Shown: positions 33,692 to 43,448, counted from the first letter of the stretch. The stretch is 64,000 nt of DNA from Flavobacteriales bacterium (GCA_947449575.1 CANFRV010000017.1:1-64000); one strand, 5' to 3'. The notes: generated from the sequence alone by a model not told the origin. Program-made: numbers and translations.

Positions 33692-35266
33692 TTAATAAAT
33701 ACTCATTTTTTTCGTGAGCGTATATTCACTACATTTCAAACTGTAATAATAAATTCCTGGCGATAAATGATATGAATTTGCATTAAAAATATAATCATAA
33801 CTTCCTTGCTTGAATTGCTCATTTTTGTATAAAACGGCTACCTCATTTCCTAACACATCATTCACTACAAGATCAATCTTGGCATCAACATTCAATTCAA
33901 ATTTGATCCATGTGGATTGATTAAAAGGATTGGGAGAATTTTGCGACAATCCAACGGGCGAAAAAGCAGTATTATTCATTTCATGTATTCCAACAGTTGT
34001 TCCGTCTATAATTGCAGTCCAAACACTTAAGCCAGAAATGTCGAATGCCATCCAAATCGGTCGTACCATATCATTTACAGCGGAAATACTTATATAATCT
34101 CCAAAGAAAACCGATGGATCCGGGATAAAACTATACTCATTGATTTTAACATTTGTAGATGTTATCCCTCCATCCACCGATTTTGCTAAATACACATCAG
34201 TGGAATCACTTGTCGCATTAAAATTTCTCCGATCATAGAATACAAAATATAAATTTCCAGTGACTTGATCAACTGTCATCCAAGTTAAAAATTGTTGCTT
34301 TCCGGCGACATCATTATTCACTCTTACTAATGGACTCCAAGTTGTTCCTCCATCAGAGGATTTTATTAACCAAACATCCGTATCATCTGAGCCATTTCGC
34401 TGATCAGTCCAATTAATATAAATCGTCCCTGTATTTGGTCCTCCACTTAAATCCGTTACCACTTGTGGCAAACCATTGCAACGTTCTAAACCTCCAATAT
34501 TATAATTCCAACCTCCTGGAATATCAATGATGTGCCTTTCTTCAGCCAACCACGTATTTCCATCATCTAAACTTTTATTAAAAACCAATCCATTAGGCCC
34601 TGCCCAAACCACATAAATCTCTCCATTTGGTCCAATCGTCGGAATAGCTCCTTCCACCGAAGAATCTCCATCGACACAGTTGCCAGCATGCTTACTAATT
34701 CTCATTGGAGCGCTCCAAGTTACACCTACATCAATCGATTTTGAAAATAAAATAATAGAGCTATCCGCTGGGTTTGACGTTCCGTATTCATCAAACTGCG
34801 TCCAAGTGACATAAATTTCATTGGTCGCTTGGTTGACAATTATACCTTCCTTATCTTGCACTTTTGTTCCATTTTTACCTGTTGATGTTCCAGATGGCCA
34901 CCAAGAAATACCTCCATCGATAGATTTTGTAAAAACAATTCTATCCAACCAACTGCCATCTGCAGGAGGATTAGCAAGATGTGAGTAAAAGAAATTACCA
35001 GAAGTATCTGTAAACACAATTGGATCTCCCCAAATCCCATTAACGGGATCCGCCAACGATTCGAAGGACCACGTTAAACCTCCATCATTCGAATGAAACA
35101 CATTGTCTAGATTTGCAGCACCAACAACTTGATTCGTGTTTTTTGGATTGATACAAATCGTCACCTCTTCGGGATTATTTGTATTACTGATAAGTACATT
35201 AGAAAATTGCCCTTGACAGTTCAAAGCAAAGACTACTGCCCAAAGAAATAAGATGCTTTTGTTCAT
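33692..35266 (-). CDS. Secreted sialidase-fold (Asp-box) protein with T9SS sorting domain
   Basis: A 524-residue exported protein with signal peptide (residues 1-19). Residues about 40-420 form a beta-propeller with repeated Asp-box motifs S-x-D-x-G-x-T-W (SNDGGLTW, SIDGGISW, SIDVGVTW, SLDDGNTW, SSDGGTTW). The last 80 residues are a type IX secretion C-terminal domain (SQNSPNPFNQSTWIKFEL ... LSPGIYYYSLK ... KKMSIY). It should be displayed or released at the cell surface. Asp-boxes alone do not prove sialidase activity; the full catalytic arginine triad is not obvious. Confidence 0.88.
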   Translation of the reverse strand: MNKSILFLWAVVFALNCQGQFSNVLISNTNNPEEVTICINPKNTNQVVGAANLDNVFHSNDGGLTWSFESLADPVNGIWGDPIVFTDTSGNFFYSHLANPPADGSWLDRIVFTKSIDGGISWWPSGTSTGKNGTKVQDKEGIIVNQATNEIYVTWTQFDEYGTSNPADSSIILFSKSIDVGVTWSAPMRISKHAGNCVDGDSSVEGAIPTIGPNGEIYVVWAGPNGLVFNKSLDDGNTWLAEERHIIDIPGGWNYNIGGLERCNGLPQVVTDLSGGPNTGTIYINWTDQRNGSDDTDVWLIKSSDGGTTWSPLVRVNNDVAGKQQFLTWMTVDQVTGNLYFVFYDRRNFNATSDSTDVYLAKSVDGGITSTNVKINEYSFIPDPSVFFGDYISISAVNDMVRPIWMAFDISGLSVWTAIIDGTTVGIHEMNNTAFSPVGLSQNSPNPFNQSTWIKFELNVDAKIDLVVNDVLGNEVAVLYKNEQFKQGSYDYIFNANSYHLSPGIYYYSLKCSEYTLTKKMSIY

Positions 35267-35416
35267 TCTTTAATTTTAATTAAATGTACTCAAATTTTAT
35301 TAGCCTCTCCTACAAATCAATTATTTTCATGCACATTTTTACTATAAAATCTGATTTTTAATTCACATCTGATCGCAAAATATTAATCGAACTACGGTTA
35401 TTATTTTGAATTTGAT

Positions 35417-35424
35417 TAACTTTG
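35417..35424 (+). promoter_or_regulatory. -7 promoter box (TAACTTTG) of mtaB
   Basis: Perfect TAnnTTTG box 9 bases before ATG 35434. A candidate TTG start at 35422 would lie inside the box, so the ATG is preferred. Confidence 0.65.
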
Positions 35425-35433
35425 CGGCACATT

Positions 35434-36738
35434 ATGATTCAATATAAAAAAGTAGCTTTTTACACCTTAGGATGTAAATTAAATTTTTCTGAAACTTCAA
35501 CGATTTCTAGATTGTTTGAAGATGCTGGTTTTGCCAAAGTAGAATTTGAAGATAAACCAGATATTTATGTGATCAACACCTGTTCGGTGACAGAAAATGC
35601 CGATAAAAAATTCAAACAATTAGTAAAAAAAGCATTGAAGATAAATCCTGAGGCTTTTATCATTGTAATCGGATGCTTTGCTCAACTTAAGCCGACTGAG
35701 ATTGGTGAAATTCCTGGAGTTGACTTGGTTCTAGGAGCGAATGAAAAATTCAACATTTTAGAACATCTTGAAAATATTGATAAAAAAAATGAAGTCGCTA
35801 CGGTTAATTTTGACAACATTAAAAACACAAAAGAATTTGTTCCTGCTTTCTCTTATGGCGACAGAACGCGTTCTTTTTTAAAAGTTCAAGATGGCTGTGA
35901 TTATTTTTGCACTTTTTGCACCATTCCACTAGCAAGAGGAAAAAGCCGAAATACAAGTATCGCAGCAACTATCCTGGAAGTAAAAAAGATTGCTGAATTA
36001 GACATAAAAGAAGTCGTAATAACAGGCGTAAATATTGGAGATTTTGGTCAAGGTTCCGATGAAAACTTTTTTGGCTTAGTCAAGGAATTAGATAAAGTGG
36101 AAGGAATTGACAGATATAGAATTTCATCGATTGAACCCAATTTACTAACCGATGAAATTATTCAATTCACATTAGCTGAATCCAAGCACTTTGTGCCGCA
36201 TTTTCATATCCCACTTCAGTCCGGTAGCAACCGTGTATTGCAGACAATGCGCAGAAAATATCTGAAAGAATTGTATGCAGAAAGAGTAAAGCACATAAAA
36301 TCCCTTCGATCAGATTGTTGCATTGGCGTGGATGTCATTATTGGTTTTCCGGGAGAAACGGATGAAGAATTCATGGAAACAGTGGACTTCATTAAAGATA
36401 TCGATATTTCCTATTTACATGTCTTTACGTATTCTGAGCGAGTAAATACAGGAGCTGCAAAATTAGGCGATGTTGTTCCAATGGATGTTAGACGAGAACG
36501 TAGTAAAATGCTTCACATTCTTTCAGATAAAAAGAAACGTGCTTTCTATGAACAAAATGTGGGTACAACAAGAATTGTTCTTTTTGAAAATGAAGAAGAA
36601 AATGGCATGATGAATGGATTTACTGAAAATTACATCAAAGTAAAAACAGTTTTCGATACAAAATTAGCCAATACCTTTCAAACAGTGAAACTTACGGAGA
36701 TTGATCGAGATGGATTGATGAAATGTGAGATTTTATAA
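35434..36738 (+). CDS. mtaB: tRNA t6A37 methylthiotransferase MtaB
   Basis: A 434-residue radical SAM methylthiotransferase. The N-terminal UPF0004 domain has the three cluster cysteines (TLGCKLN, NTCSVT, GCFAQ), the radical SAM domain has C-x3-C-x2-C in DGCDYFCTFCTIPLARG, and a C-terminal TRAM domain follows. The GCKLN and CTIPLARGKSR variants are typical of MtaB, which makes ms2t6A at position 37 of tRNAs, and not of MiaB or RimO. It converges with the MnmD-like gene with 2 bases between stops. Confidence 0.92.
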   Translation: MIQYKKVAFYTLGCKLNFSETSTISRLFEDAGFAKVEFEDKPDIYVINTCSVTENADKKFKQLVKKALKINPEAFIIVIGCFAQLKPTEIGEIPGVDLVLGANEKFNILEHLENIDKKNEVATVNFDNIKNTKEFVPAFSYGDRTRSFLKVQDGCDYFCTFCTIPLARGKSRNTSIAATILEVKKIAELDIKEVVITGVNIGDFGQGSDENFFGLVKELDKVEGIDRYRISSIEPNLLTDEIIQFTLAESKHFVPHFHIPLQSGSNRVLQTMRRKYLKELYAERVKHIKSLRSDCCIGVDVIIGFPGETDEEFMETVDFIKDIDISYLHVFTYSERVNTGAAKLGDVVPMDVRRERSKMLHILSDKKKRAFYEQNVGTTRIVLFENEEENGMMNGFTENYIKVKTVFDTKLANTFQTVKLTEIDRDGLMKCEIL

Positions 36739-36740
36739 TA

Positions 36741-37406
36741 CTATTTTTTCCAAGCGCGCGTCATTTCTCTTTTACCTGGAGGTCCTGGCAACGCTTCAAT
36801 CGTAAAACCAACCGCTTTTAAATTTCTTTTCACTTGACCTTTTGCACAATAGGTAACGAGAAATCCGCCTGTTTTCAAAGAGTTAAAAATCTTTTCGAAT
36901 ATTTCTACAGACCACATTTCCTCTTGCACTTGAGGACCAAAAGCATCGTAAAAAACAAGGTCATAAAATGAGACAGGAAAATTATTTTTTTGAATTTCTT
37001 GATGAATCTTGTGCAAGGTAAATCCATCCATAATTTCCACCGATTCATCCCAATGACATGAGTGTAACTGATTATAAATAAATCTATTTTCTTCCCCTAT
37101 TAACCCTCCATAATCTAATGCAATAAGCTCCTCATTGGAAACAGGGTAAGCTTCCAATCCATGATAGTCAACTTTTATTTTAAGTTCAGATGCTTTAACA
37201 GCTGTTAAATAAGCATTTAACCCAGTACCAAAACCCATTTCAAAAATCGAAAGTTCCTCTTTATTTTGAAATTCCAACAGACCATATTTCATAAAAACAT
37301 GATTTGCTTCTTGTAAAGCACCATGAATCGAATGATAGTTTTCATTTAAATCAATGATTCTAATTGTCTTAGATCCATCCTCTGTTTGTATTACTTCACG
37401 TTCCAT
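36741..37406 (-). CDS. mnmD: MnmD-like tRNA U34 methyltransferase (MnmC2 domain)
   Basis: A 221-residue SAM-dependent methyltransferase from ATG 37406, with GFGTGLNAYL as the SAM-binding motif and DLVFYDAFGP and YCAKGQVKRNLKAVGF as later motifs of the MnmC2/DUF752 family. As a stand-alone protein without the MnmC1 oxidase domain it corresponds to MnmD, which methylates the aminomethyl group of wobble uridine 34. It faces MtaB, another tRNA modification gene. An in-frame ATG six codons upstream is less likely. Confidence 0.88.
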   Translation of the reverse strand: MEREVIQTEDGSKTIRIIDLNENYHSIHGALQEANHVFMKYGLLEFQNKEELSIFEMGFGTGLNAYLTAVKASELKIKVDYHGLEAYPVSNEELIALDYGGLIGEENRFIYNQLHSCHWDESVEIMDGFTLHKIHQEIQKNNFPVSFYDLVFYDAFGPQVQEEMWSVEIFEKIFNSLKTGGFLVTYCAKGQVKRNLKAVGFTIEALPGPPGKREMTRAWKK

Positions 37407-37500
37407 GTGGTAAAGATATAACATAGATAGTAGATTTTTAAACGATAGCCATTAGACTTATCAACTGTTTTAGACTAAAAGATGAATGATTTTGAACTGA

Positions 37501-37690
37501 ATGCTAGACACAAAGTTCATCAGTCTAAAAGCAAAGCGAAATAATGTCTACTTCCCCAATTAACAAATGTTAAAAAATGATTCAAGACGAAAAGATTCAA
37601 TACTAAAAGACTTTCAATTTAATGCAAGTCACAAAGTTCGTCAGTCTAAAAGCGATAGCGATCTAATGTCTTCTTCCCCAATTAACAAAT
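37501..37690. repeat. 121-bp tandem duplication with dispersed AGTCTAAAAGC element
   Basis: The sequence beginning ATGCTAGACACAAAGTTCAT (37501) recurs 121-122 bases later (37622, ATGCAAGTCACAAAGTTCGT), including CAGTCTAAAAGC, TAATGTCT and CTTCCCCAATTAACAAATGT. It fills most of the 367-base gap between mnmD and dnaB. Parts of the unit recur near 43449, 48051 and 60301 (see findings). No coding frame. Confidence 0.85.
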
Positions 37691-37761
37691 GTTGAAAACT
37701 ATTCTTCACATCTTTTTTAAATATTTTTCAAACTTGGACGAAAAACGAATAAACGATTACT

Positions 37762-37769
37762 TATATTTG
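37762..37769 (+). promoter_or_regulatory. -7 promoter box (TATATTTG) of dnaB
   Basis: Perfect TAnnTTTG box 4 bases before the dnaB ATG, which implies a leaderless or near-leaderless transcript. Confidence 0.6.
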
Positions 37770-37773
37770 CTAC

Positions 37774-39351
37774 ATGGAGAATAAACCTGAAAACACTCGA
37801 AAACCTGCCTTACGCGTTAAGAATGCAAATGTATTAGCAAATGAATTGGGGAAAGTTCCGCCTCAAGCTGTAGATATTGAACAAGCAGTGCTTGGCGCGA
37901 TGATGATCGAGAAAAATGCCGTAACAGATGTTATCGACAAGTTAACTCCTGCCAGTTTTTACGATCCTAAACACCAATATATTTACAATGTAATTCGAGA
38001 ATTATTTGCAAGTTCTAGCCCTATTGACCTTCTGACGGTCAGTAATAAATTACGGCAGAATGGTGAATTAGAGGCAGCTGGTGGTTCGGCTTATATTTCA
38101 CTTTTGACTAGTCGAATTGGTTCTTCAGCACACGTTGAATTTCATGCACGGATAATTGCTGAGAAGCATATTAAACGAGAATTAATAAAAATGAGTAATG
38201 AAGTAATTCGTGATGCATATGATGAAACAACGGACGTTTTTAATGTGTTAGGGAAAGCAGAAGGAGATCTTTTTAAAATTGCTGAAAACAACATGGGCAG
38301 AAGTACAGATACCATGCAAAATGTTGTTCGAAGAGCAATTGAAGAAATTGAAAAAGCGTCTCAAAATACAGATGGAATCTCAGGCATTCCCACTGGATTT
38401 TTTGATTTAGATAAAGTGACAGCTGGTTGGCAACGATCTGATATGATTGTAATTGCCGCAAGACCTGCGATGGGAAAAACCGCTTTTGTACTTTCCATGG
38501 CGCGCAATACGGCTGTTGACCACGGTATGGGAGTTGCATTTTTCTCTTTGGAGATGTCCGCTGTGCAATTGGTTAAGCGTTTGATTTCTAGCGAAGCACG
38601 ATTAGACGCCAGCAAATTAAGAAAAGGAGATTTACGTGAGGATGAATTTCAACAATTGCATTCTAGAATCTCTAAATTAGCAACGGCACCTTTGTTTATA
38701 GACGATACACCTGGTATTAATATTTTTGATTTACGAGCTAAATGTCGTCGATTGAAAATGCAACACGATATCCAATTGATCATTATTGATTATTTACAAC
38801 TGATGACCGCTGGAACTGGAAAAGGTCCGGGTAATAGGGAGCAAGAAATCTCTAGCATCTCTCGATCAATTAAAGAAATTGCGAAAGAACTAAATGTTCC
38901 TGTGATCGCTCTTTCTCAATTGAGTCGTTCTGTAGAGCAACGTGGTGGAGAAAAAAGACCTCAACTTTCAGATTTACGTGAATCAGGTGCAATAGAACAA
39001 GATGCAGATATTGTGTCATTTATTTATCGTCCCGAATATTACGGATTTATGCAAGATGAAAACGGTAATTCAAACGAAGGAGTTGGAGAAATAATCATCG
39101 CTAAACATAGAAATGGTGATCTACAAAATGTTCGACTTCGATTCATAGGAAAATATGCTCGTTTTGATAATATTGATAACTATAATGAAGATCCAATTCC
39201 TGTTCATGCGATTCCTTCTAGTATGAATTCAAATGATAACTTTGATAAACAAGGAAGTGGTAGTTATACTATTTCTAGCAAAATGAACTCTTTTGACAAA
39301 GAAGATGCCGATTTTAACAATTCTTTTGATGACGATAACACGCCTTTCTAA
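37774..39351 (+). CDS. dnaB: Replicative DNA helicase DnaB
   Basis: A 525-residue hexameric helicase. The N-terminal domain (PPQAVDIEQAVLGAMMIEKNA) is followed by the RecA-like ATPase domain: Walker A ARPAMGKTAF (about 228-237), FFSLEMSA, Walker B LIIIDYLQLM, and the arginine-finger region with SQLSRSVEQRGGEKRPQLSDLRESGAIEQDAD. The C-terminal about 70 residues are Asp/Asn/Ser-rich and variable. No intein. It unwinds DNA at the replication fork. A promoter box directly abuts the start codon. Confidence 0.96.
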   Translation: MENKPENTRKPALRVKNANVLANELGKVPPQAVDIEQAVLGAMMIEKNAVTDVIDKLTPASFYDPKHQYIYNVIRELFASSSPIDLLTVSNKLRQNGELEAAGGSAYISLLTSRIGSSAHVEFHARIIAEKHIKRELIKMSNEVIRDAYDETTDVFNVLGKAEGDLFKIAENNMGRSTDTMQNVVRRAIEEIEKASQNTDGISGIPTGFFDLDKVTAGWQRSDMIVIAARPAMGKTAFVLSMARNTAVDHGMGVAFFSLEMSAVQLVKRLISSEARLDASKLRKGDLREDEFQQLHSRISKLATAPLFIDDTPGINIFDLRAKCRRLKMQHDIQLIIIDYLQLMTAGTGKGPGNREQEISSISRSIKEIAKELNVPVIALSQLSRSVEQRGGEKRPQLSDLRESGAIEQDADIVSFIYRPEYYGFMQDENGNSNEGVGEIIIAKHRNGDLQNVRLRFIGKYARFDNIDNYNEDPIPVHAIPSSMNSNDNFDKQGSGSYTISSKMNSFDKEDADFNNSFDDDNTPF

Positions 39352-39400
39352 TTTTTAGCAGGATATTTGCAAGAAGCAAACAAAAAAGTTTATTCACCAT

Positions 39401-40660
39401 ATGAAAGGTAAGATTTTAATAGTATTAATTTGTTTGATAAGCTGTAGTAAATTAAATGCTACACAAATTCTTGTGCCAATGGACGAGACTCAAACAAATC
39501 ACCTAAAAGCATATGGTGTAGCGTTTTGGCTACTTGAAAGCGAAGTAGTTGTTGAATGGCTTTTAAATTACAGAGGGGGGTCTTTTTTAATTCCGCACTT
39601 GAACTCAGCTGAAGAAGAACTGCTCTTGCGTGGTGTAAAATACGAAGTCATTGCCGACGGTCAAGCTAATAATATAAAAAATCAAATTGCTAATCCTGAA
39701 ACAAATATGGAGGTTGTTCAGTTAGAAAAAGCTCCAAAAATTGCCGTATACACACCCAAAGGTAAACAGCCATGGGATGATGCTGTAACGATGGTCTTAG
39801 AATATGCTGAGATTCCATATGACAAAATTTATGATTCTGCCATTGTGATGGGACTGCTCCCGAAGTATGATTGGCTGCACCTGCACCACGAAGATTTCAC
39901 CGGAGAATATGGTAAATTTTATTCTGCATACAGTTCCTATTCATGGTACAAACAGCAAGTTGCAGGTTTGGAAGCTGATGCGCATGCATTAGGATTTGAA
40001 AAAGTTTCGCAGTTGAAATTAGCTGTAGCAACAAATATTCAAAATTTTGTACTTGGAGGAGGTTTCTTGTTCACAATGTGCAGTGGTACAGACAGTTTCG
40101 ATATTGCATTAGCCGCTCAAGGGGTAGATATTTGTGAATCTATCTATGATGGTGACGGAGTAGATCCGAATGCTCAGCAAAAACTAAATTTTAAAAATAC
40201 TTTTGCATTTGAAAATTTCATTTTGGAACCTAATCCTCTTGTCTATGAGTATTCAAATATCGATGGAACAAACTTACATACTCGAAACGAAAATACTGAC
40301 AAATTTACATTGTTTGAGTTTTCCGCGAAATGGGATGTCGTTCCAACAATGTTAACGCAATGCCACACAGATGTAATTGATGGTTTCATGGGTCAAACAA
40401 CTGATTTTCAAAAAAGTCTTATAAAATCAAATGTGTTAATTTTAGGTGAGAATAAAGAATTAAAAACTGCCAAATACATACATGGTGAACTAGGACAAGG
40501 GACCTGGACTTTTTATGGTGGTCATGATCCTGAAGATTTTGAACATAAAGTAATGGACCCTCCAACCGATTTAAATCTACATCCAAATTCACCTGGTTAC
40601 AGATTAATCCTCAACAATATTCTATTTCCAGCGGCTAAGAAGAAGAAAAGGAAAACTTAA
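39401..40660 (+). CDS. Exported Bacteroidota protein of the family mislabelled asparagine synthetase B
   Basis: A 419-residue protein with a signal peptide (1-20) and a highly conserved body: NYRGGSFLIP, KIAVYTPKGKQPWDDAV, WLHLHHEDFTG, GGGFLFTMCSGTDSFD and FYGGHDPEDFEH, ending in a basic KKKKRKT tail. Automatic pipelines tend to call this family asparagine synthetase B, but it has neither the N-terminal glutaminase cysteine nor a PP-loop. Cys227 after the glycine-rich turn and His375 in GGHDPED look like a class I amidotransferase or ThuA-type fold. It follows dnaB by 49 bases. Function unknown. Confidence 0.72.
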   Translation: MKGKILIVLICLISCSKLNATQILVPMDETQTNHLKAYGVAFWLLESEVVVEWLLNYRGGSFLIPHLNSAEEELLLRGVKYEVIADGQANNIKNQIANPETNMEVVQLEKAPKIAVYTPKGKQPWDDAVTMVLEYAEIPYDKIYDSAIVMGLLPKYDWLHLHHEDFTGEYGKFYSAYSSYSWYKQQVAGLEADAHALGFEKVSQLKLAVATNIQNFVLGGGFLFTMCSGTDSFDIALAAQGVDICESIYDGDGVDPNAQQKLNFKNTFAFENFILEPNPLVYEYSNIDGTNLHTRNENTDKFTLFEFSAKWDVVPTMLTQCHTDVIDGFMGQTTDFQKSLIKSNVLILGENKELKTAKYIHGELGQGTWTFYGGHDPEDFEHKVMDPPTDLNLHPNSPGYRLILNNILFPAAKKKKRKT

Positions 40661-40940
40661 TTACTGCTACATTAAGAGTTTTATCAATCCCTCCAAACTT
40701 TGGTAATAACGATTGCTATAATGCGAATCATAATACCTAAAAGTTCAAATCAATTATCGGCTGGAAGAGAAAGATTATCTAAAGAATTCCAAGCACTGTG
40801 TTTTCTTAGCCTACGCAAATTCTGTATTATTAGGATAAAACCTTTTGGTAACATTAAATCGACCGATAGGTAAAGAAAAAGATATGTTTGAAATCTAGGA
40901 ATGACAATGCGCTGATAAGAGCGTTCTATAGCAAATAATC

Positions 40941-41438
40941 TTATTTCAGAAGTTTGTCCAGTGCAATATGCAAACCCAAACCTCTTAATTCTTGACCTTT
41001 AGCAATGATTACTCCTTTACCATCAACCAAAACGCCAAATGCAATAGAACTTGCTCCGTATGCTTGAGCCGCTTTTCCATCCTTATCCCACGCATGATTT
41101 TTCCACACCAATTGATCATCTTGAATTGCTTTCAACCAAGGTTCAATCGTTCGATCTAAAGAAACACTGAATACTTGGAAACCACTCGCGTTTTTAAACT
41201 TTGCTTTTTTATATTTAGTATACGCTTCTACAACATGAGGATTTTCATTTCGACAAGGTCCGCACCAAGATGCCCAAAAATCTATTAAAACGATTTTACC
41301 TCTCAAATCTGAAAGCTTAATTATTTTACCAGCTGTATTTACTAACTCTATTTCTGGAGCTTGTTCTCCAACAGAAATAGAAACACTAGAAGTGAATGAA
41401 AAGCAAATTAGAATAGACAAAAAAGCTACGAATCTCAT
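40941..41438 (-). CDS. TlpA-like thioredoxin-fold protein
   Basis: A 165-residue exported or membrane-tethered thiol-disulfide protein with signal peptide (1-20). The TlpA/ResA-like AhpC-TSA domain has the active site WASWCGPCRNE in the usual place and the later FQVFSVSLDRTIEPW insertion. It should act as a periplasmic reductase, for example in cytochrome c maturation or disulfide repair. It is last in the DUF4290-murA-tlpA row, 25 bases after murA. The 280-base gap on its far side, up to 40661, contains no gene that I can support. Confidence 0.9.
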   Translation of the reverse strand: MRFVAFLSILICFSFTSSVSISVGEQAPEIELVNTAGKIIKLSDLRGKIVLIDFWASWCGPCRNENPHVVEAYTKYKKAKFKNASGFQVFSVSLDRTIEPWLKAIQDDQLVWKNHAWDKDGKAAQAYGASSIAFGVLVDGKGVIIAKGQELRGLGLHIALDKLLK

Positions 41439-41463
41439 ACAAAAATATCTTATTCCTGATTAT

Positions 41464-42771
41464 TTACTTTACTCTTCGAATATCTGCACCCAAATTATTC
41501 AACCTGATATCTATATCTTGATATCCTCGGTCAATTTGTTCAATATTATGAATAGTACTTTTTCCTTTAGCTGATAAGGCCGCTATTAACAATGAAACTC
41601 CCGCTCTTATATCAGGTGAAGTCATAGAAATTCCTTTCAATGTGTGCTCATTATTCAAGCCAATAACAGTTGCACGGTGTGGATCACACAAAATAATTTG
41701 CGCCCCCATGTCAATTAATTTATCCACAAAAAACAGACGTGACTCAAACATTTTCTGGTGAATCAAAACACTTCCTTTTGCTTGCGTAGCCACCACTAAA
41801 ATGATTGACAATAAGTCAGGAGTGAATCCTGGCCAAGGAGCATCAGAAATAGTTAAAATTGAACCGTCAATAAAGGTGTCAATTTCATACGAATCTTGCG
41901 CAGGAACATAAATATCATCTCCTCTGCGTTCTAGCTTAATTCCTAATTTTCTAAAAACATCAGGAATGATCCCTAAATTGTCCCAGCTAACATCTTTTAT
42001 TGTAATTTCAGATTTAGTCATTGCCGCCAAACCAATGAAACTGCCAATTTCAATCATATCTGGAAGAATTCGATGGAAACAACCTTTTAATTCTTTGACA
42101 CCTTGAATAGTTAACATATTAGAAGAAATACCGCTGATATTTGCCCCCATAGAGTTCAACATTTTACACAACTGTTGTAAGTAAGGTTCACAAGCTGCAT
42201 TGTATATAGTTGTTTCTCCTTCTGCCATTACTGCAGCCATTAAAATATTCGCGGTACCTGTAACTGAAGCTTCATCTAGGTGAATATAAGCACCTATTAG
42301 TTTTTCAGAATCTACAGAATAGAAATGTTCACCTGCATCATAATTAAATTTAGCGCCCAATTTCATGAATCCTTCAAAATGAGTGTCCAAACGGCGACGT
42401 CCAATTTTATCTCCACCAGGTTTCGGAATAAAGCCTCTACCAAATCGAGCTAAGAGTGGTCCCACAATCATAATCGAACCACGAAGAGAACCCGCTCTTT
42501 TCTTAAAATCGTCTGATTCTAAATACGGTAAATCTATATCTTTTGCCTGAAAAATATAGGTTCCTTTTTCCACCTTTTCAATTTTAACTCCCATTGTTTG
42601 CAGTAAACTTATTAACTTGTTTACATCAATAATATCTGGAATATTAGAAATTGTTACTTTTTCAGGAGTTAGCAAAACGGCACATAAAATCTGTAAAGCC
42701 TCATTTTTTGCTCCTTGAGGAACCAATTCACCTTTTAGTGGTTTCCCACCTTGTATTTCAAAAGACGCCAT
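41464..42771 (-). CDS. murA: UDP-N-acetylglucosamine 1-carboxyvinyltransferase
   Basis: A 435-residue EPSP-synthase-fold enzyme that catalyses the first committed step of peptidoglycan synthesis, adding enolpyruvate to UDP-GlcNAc. N-terminal GAKNEALQILCA (Lys22, Asn23) and the active loop are clear. The loop reads KPGGDKIGRRRLDTH: Asp121 stands where most MurA enzymes have the cysteine alkylated by fosfomycin. The enzyme should be active but naturally fosfomycin-resistant, as known for other Cys-to-Asp MurA proteins. It begins 6 bases after the DUF4290 gene. Confidence 0.95.
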   Translation of the reverse strand: MASFEIQGGKPLKGELVPQGAKNEALQILCAVLLTPEKVTISNIPDIIDVNKLISLLQTMGVKIEKVEKGTYIFQAKDIDLPYLESDDFKKRAGSLRGSIMIVGPLLARFGRGFIPKPGGDKIGRRRLDTHFEGFMKLGAKFNYDAGEHFYSVDSEKLIGAYIHLDEASVTGTANILMAAVMAEGETTIYNAACEPYLQQLCKMLNSMGANISGISSNMLTIQGVKELKGCFHRILPDMIEIGSFIGLAAMTKSEITIKDVSWDNLGIIPDVFRKLGIKLERRGDDIYVPAQDSYEIDTFIDGSILTISDAPWPGFTPDLLSIILVVATQAKGSVLIHQKMFESRLFFVDKLIDMGAQIILCDPHRATVIGLNNEHTLKGISMTSPDIRAGVSLLIAALSAKGKSTIHNIEQIDRGYQDIDIRLNNLGADIRRVK

Positions 42772-42777
42772 TACTAC

Positions 42778-43419
42778 TTATTTTTTAAATTTCTTTTTCG
42801 GTTGTTGATTGTTTTGCTGCTGCTTTTTCCCGTTGTTCTTATTTTGATTCGCTTGAATTCCATAAGATTTCAAAATTACATTCGTAGAAATAAGATCTTC
42901 CGGATTTTCTAAAATCAATTCTTTCTTAGAAAGCTCTGACAACTGATTCGCAATAACCGTATTTTCAACGGCATCATTATTAAAAACGAGAAATTGTTTT
43001 TTCATGAAATTAGCCATTGTCCGTGTCAAATATTTTTTTTCTCCGGAGTCTGCTATTGCAGAAGCATCTTCAAGAATCTTTTGTGTGTATTTACCGTAGT
43101 GTCCAAATCTAATTTTACTTGTAGGATAATCAACTCTATCTGGTTTACTTGCCAATTCTTCTTTCTTAGGTAATTCATAGGGTGAATCAGCATCTAACTG
43201 AAAATCAGACATAACAAATAAATGCGTCCATAATTTATGGCGAAAATCATCCACATCTCTTAAGTGCGGATTTAATTGCCCCATTACCTCAATGATTGCT
43301 TGTGCTGCACGATTACGTTCTGTGCGATCTTCTATTTCCATCGCATGATGAATCATGTTCTGAACATTTCTACCATATTCTGGTAACATTAATTTTTGAC
43401 GCGTCGTATTGTATTCCAT
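42778..43419 (-). CDS. DUF4290 protein
   Basis: A 213-residue cytosolic protein of a Bacteroidota-specific family, upstream of and coupled to murA (6-base gap). The N-terminal half is helical (EYNTTRQKLMLPEYGRNVQNMIHHAM; NRAAQAIIEVMGQLNPHLRD), and the C-terminal 25 residues are an Asn/Gln/Lys-rich tail (KKQQQNNQQPKKKFKK). The constant link to murA suggests a role in cell-wall synthesis or its control, which is inference from context. Confidence 0.88.
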   Translation of the reverse strand: MEYNTTRQKLMLPEYGRNVQNMIHHAMEIEDRTERNRAAQAIIEVMGQLNPHLRDVDDFRHKLWTHLFVMSDFQLDADSPYELPKKEELASKPDRVDYPTSKIRFGHYGKYTQKILEDASAIADSGEKKYLTRTMANFMKKQFLVFNNDAVENTVIANQLSELSKKELILENPEDLISTNVILKSYGIQANQNKNNGKKQQQNNQQPKKKFKK

Positions 43420-43448
43420 ATCATCTCTTTTTTAGAATCTAGATTTTT

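Noticed and set aside
40661-40940. Possible gene or pseudogene between the asparagine-synthetase-like and TlpA genes
   Set aside because: All frames are broken by stops and no family words were recognised.
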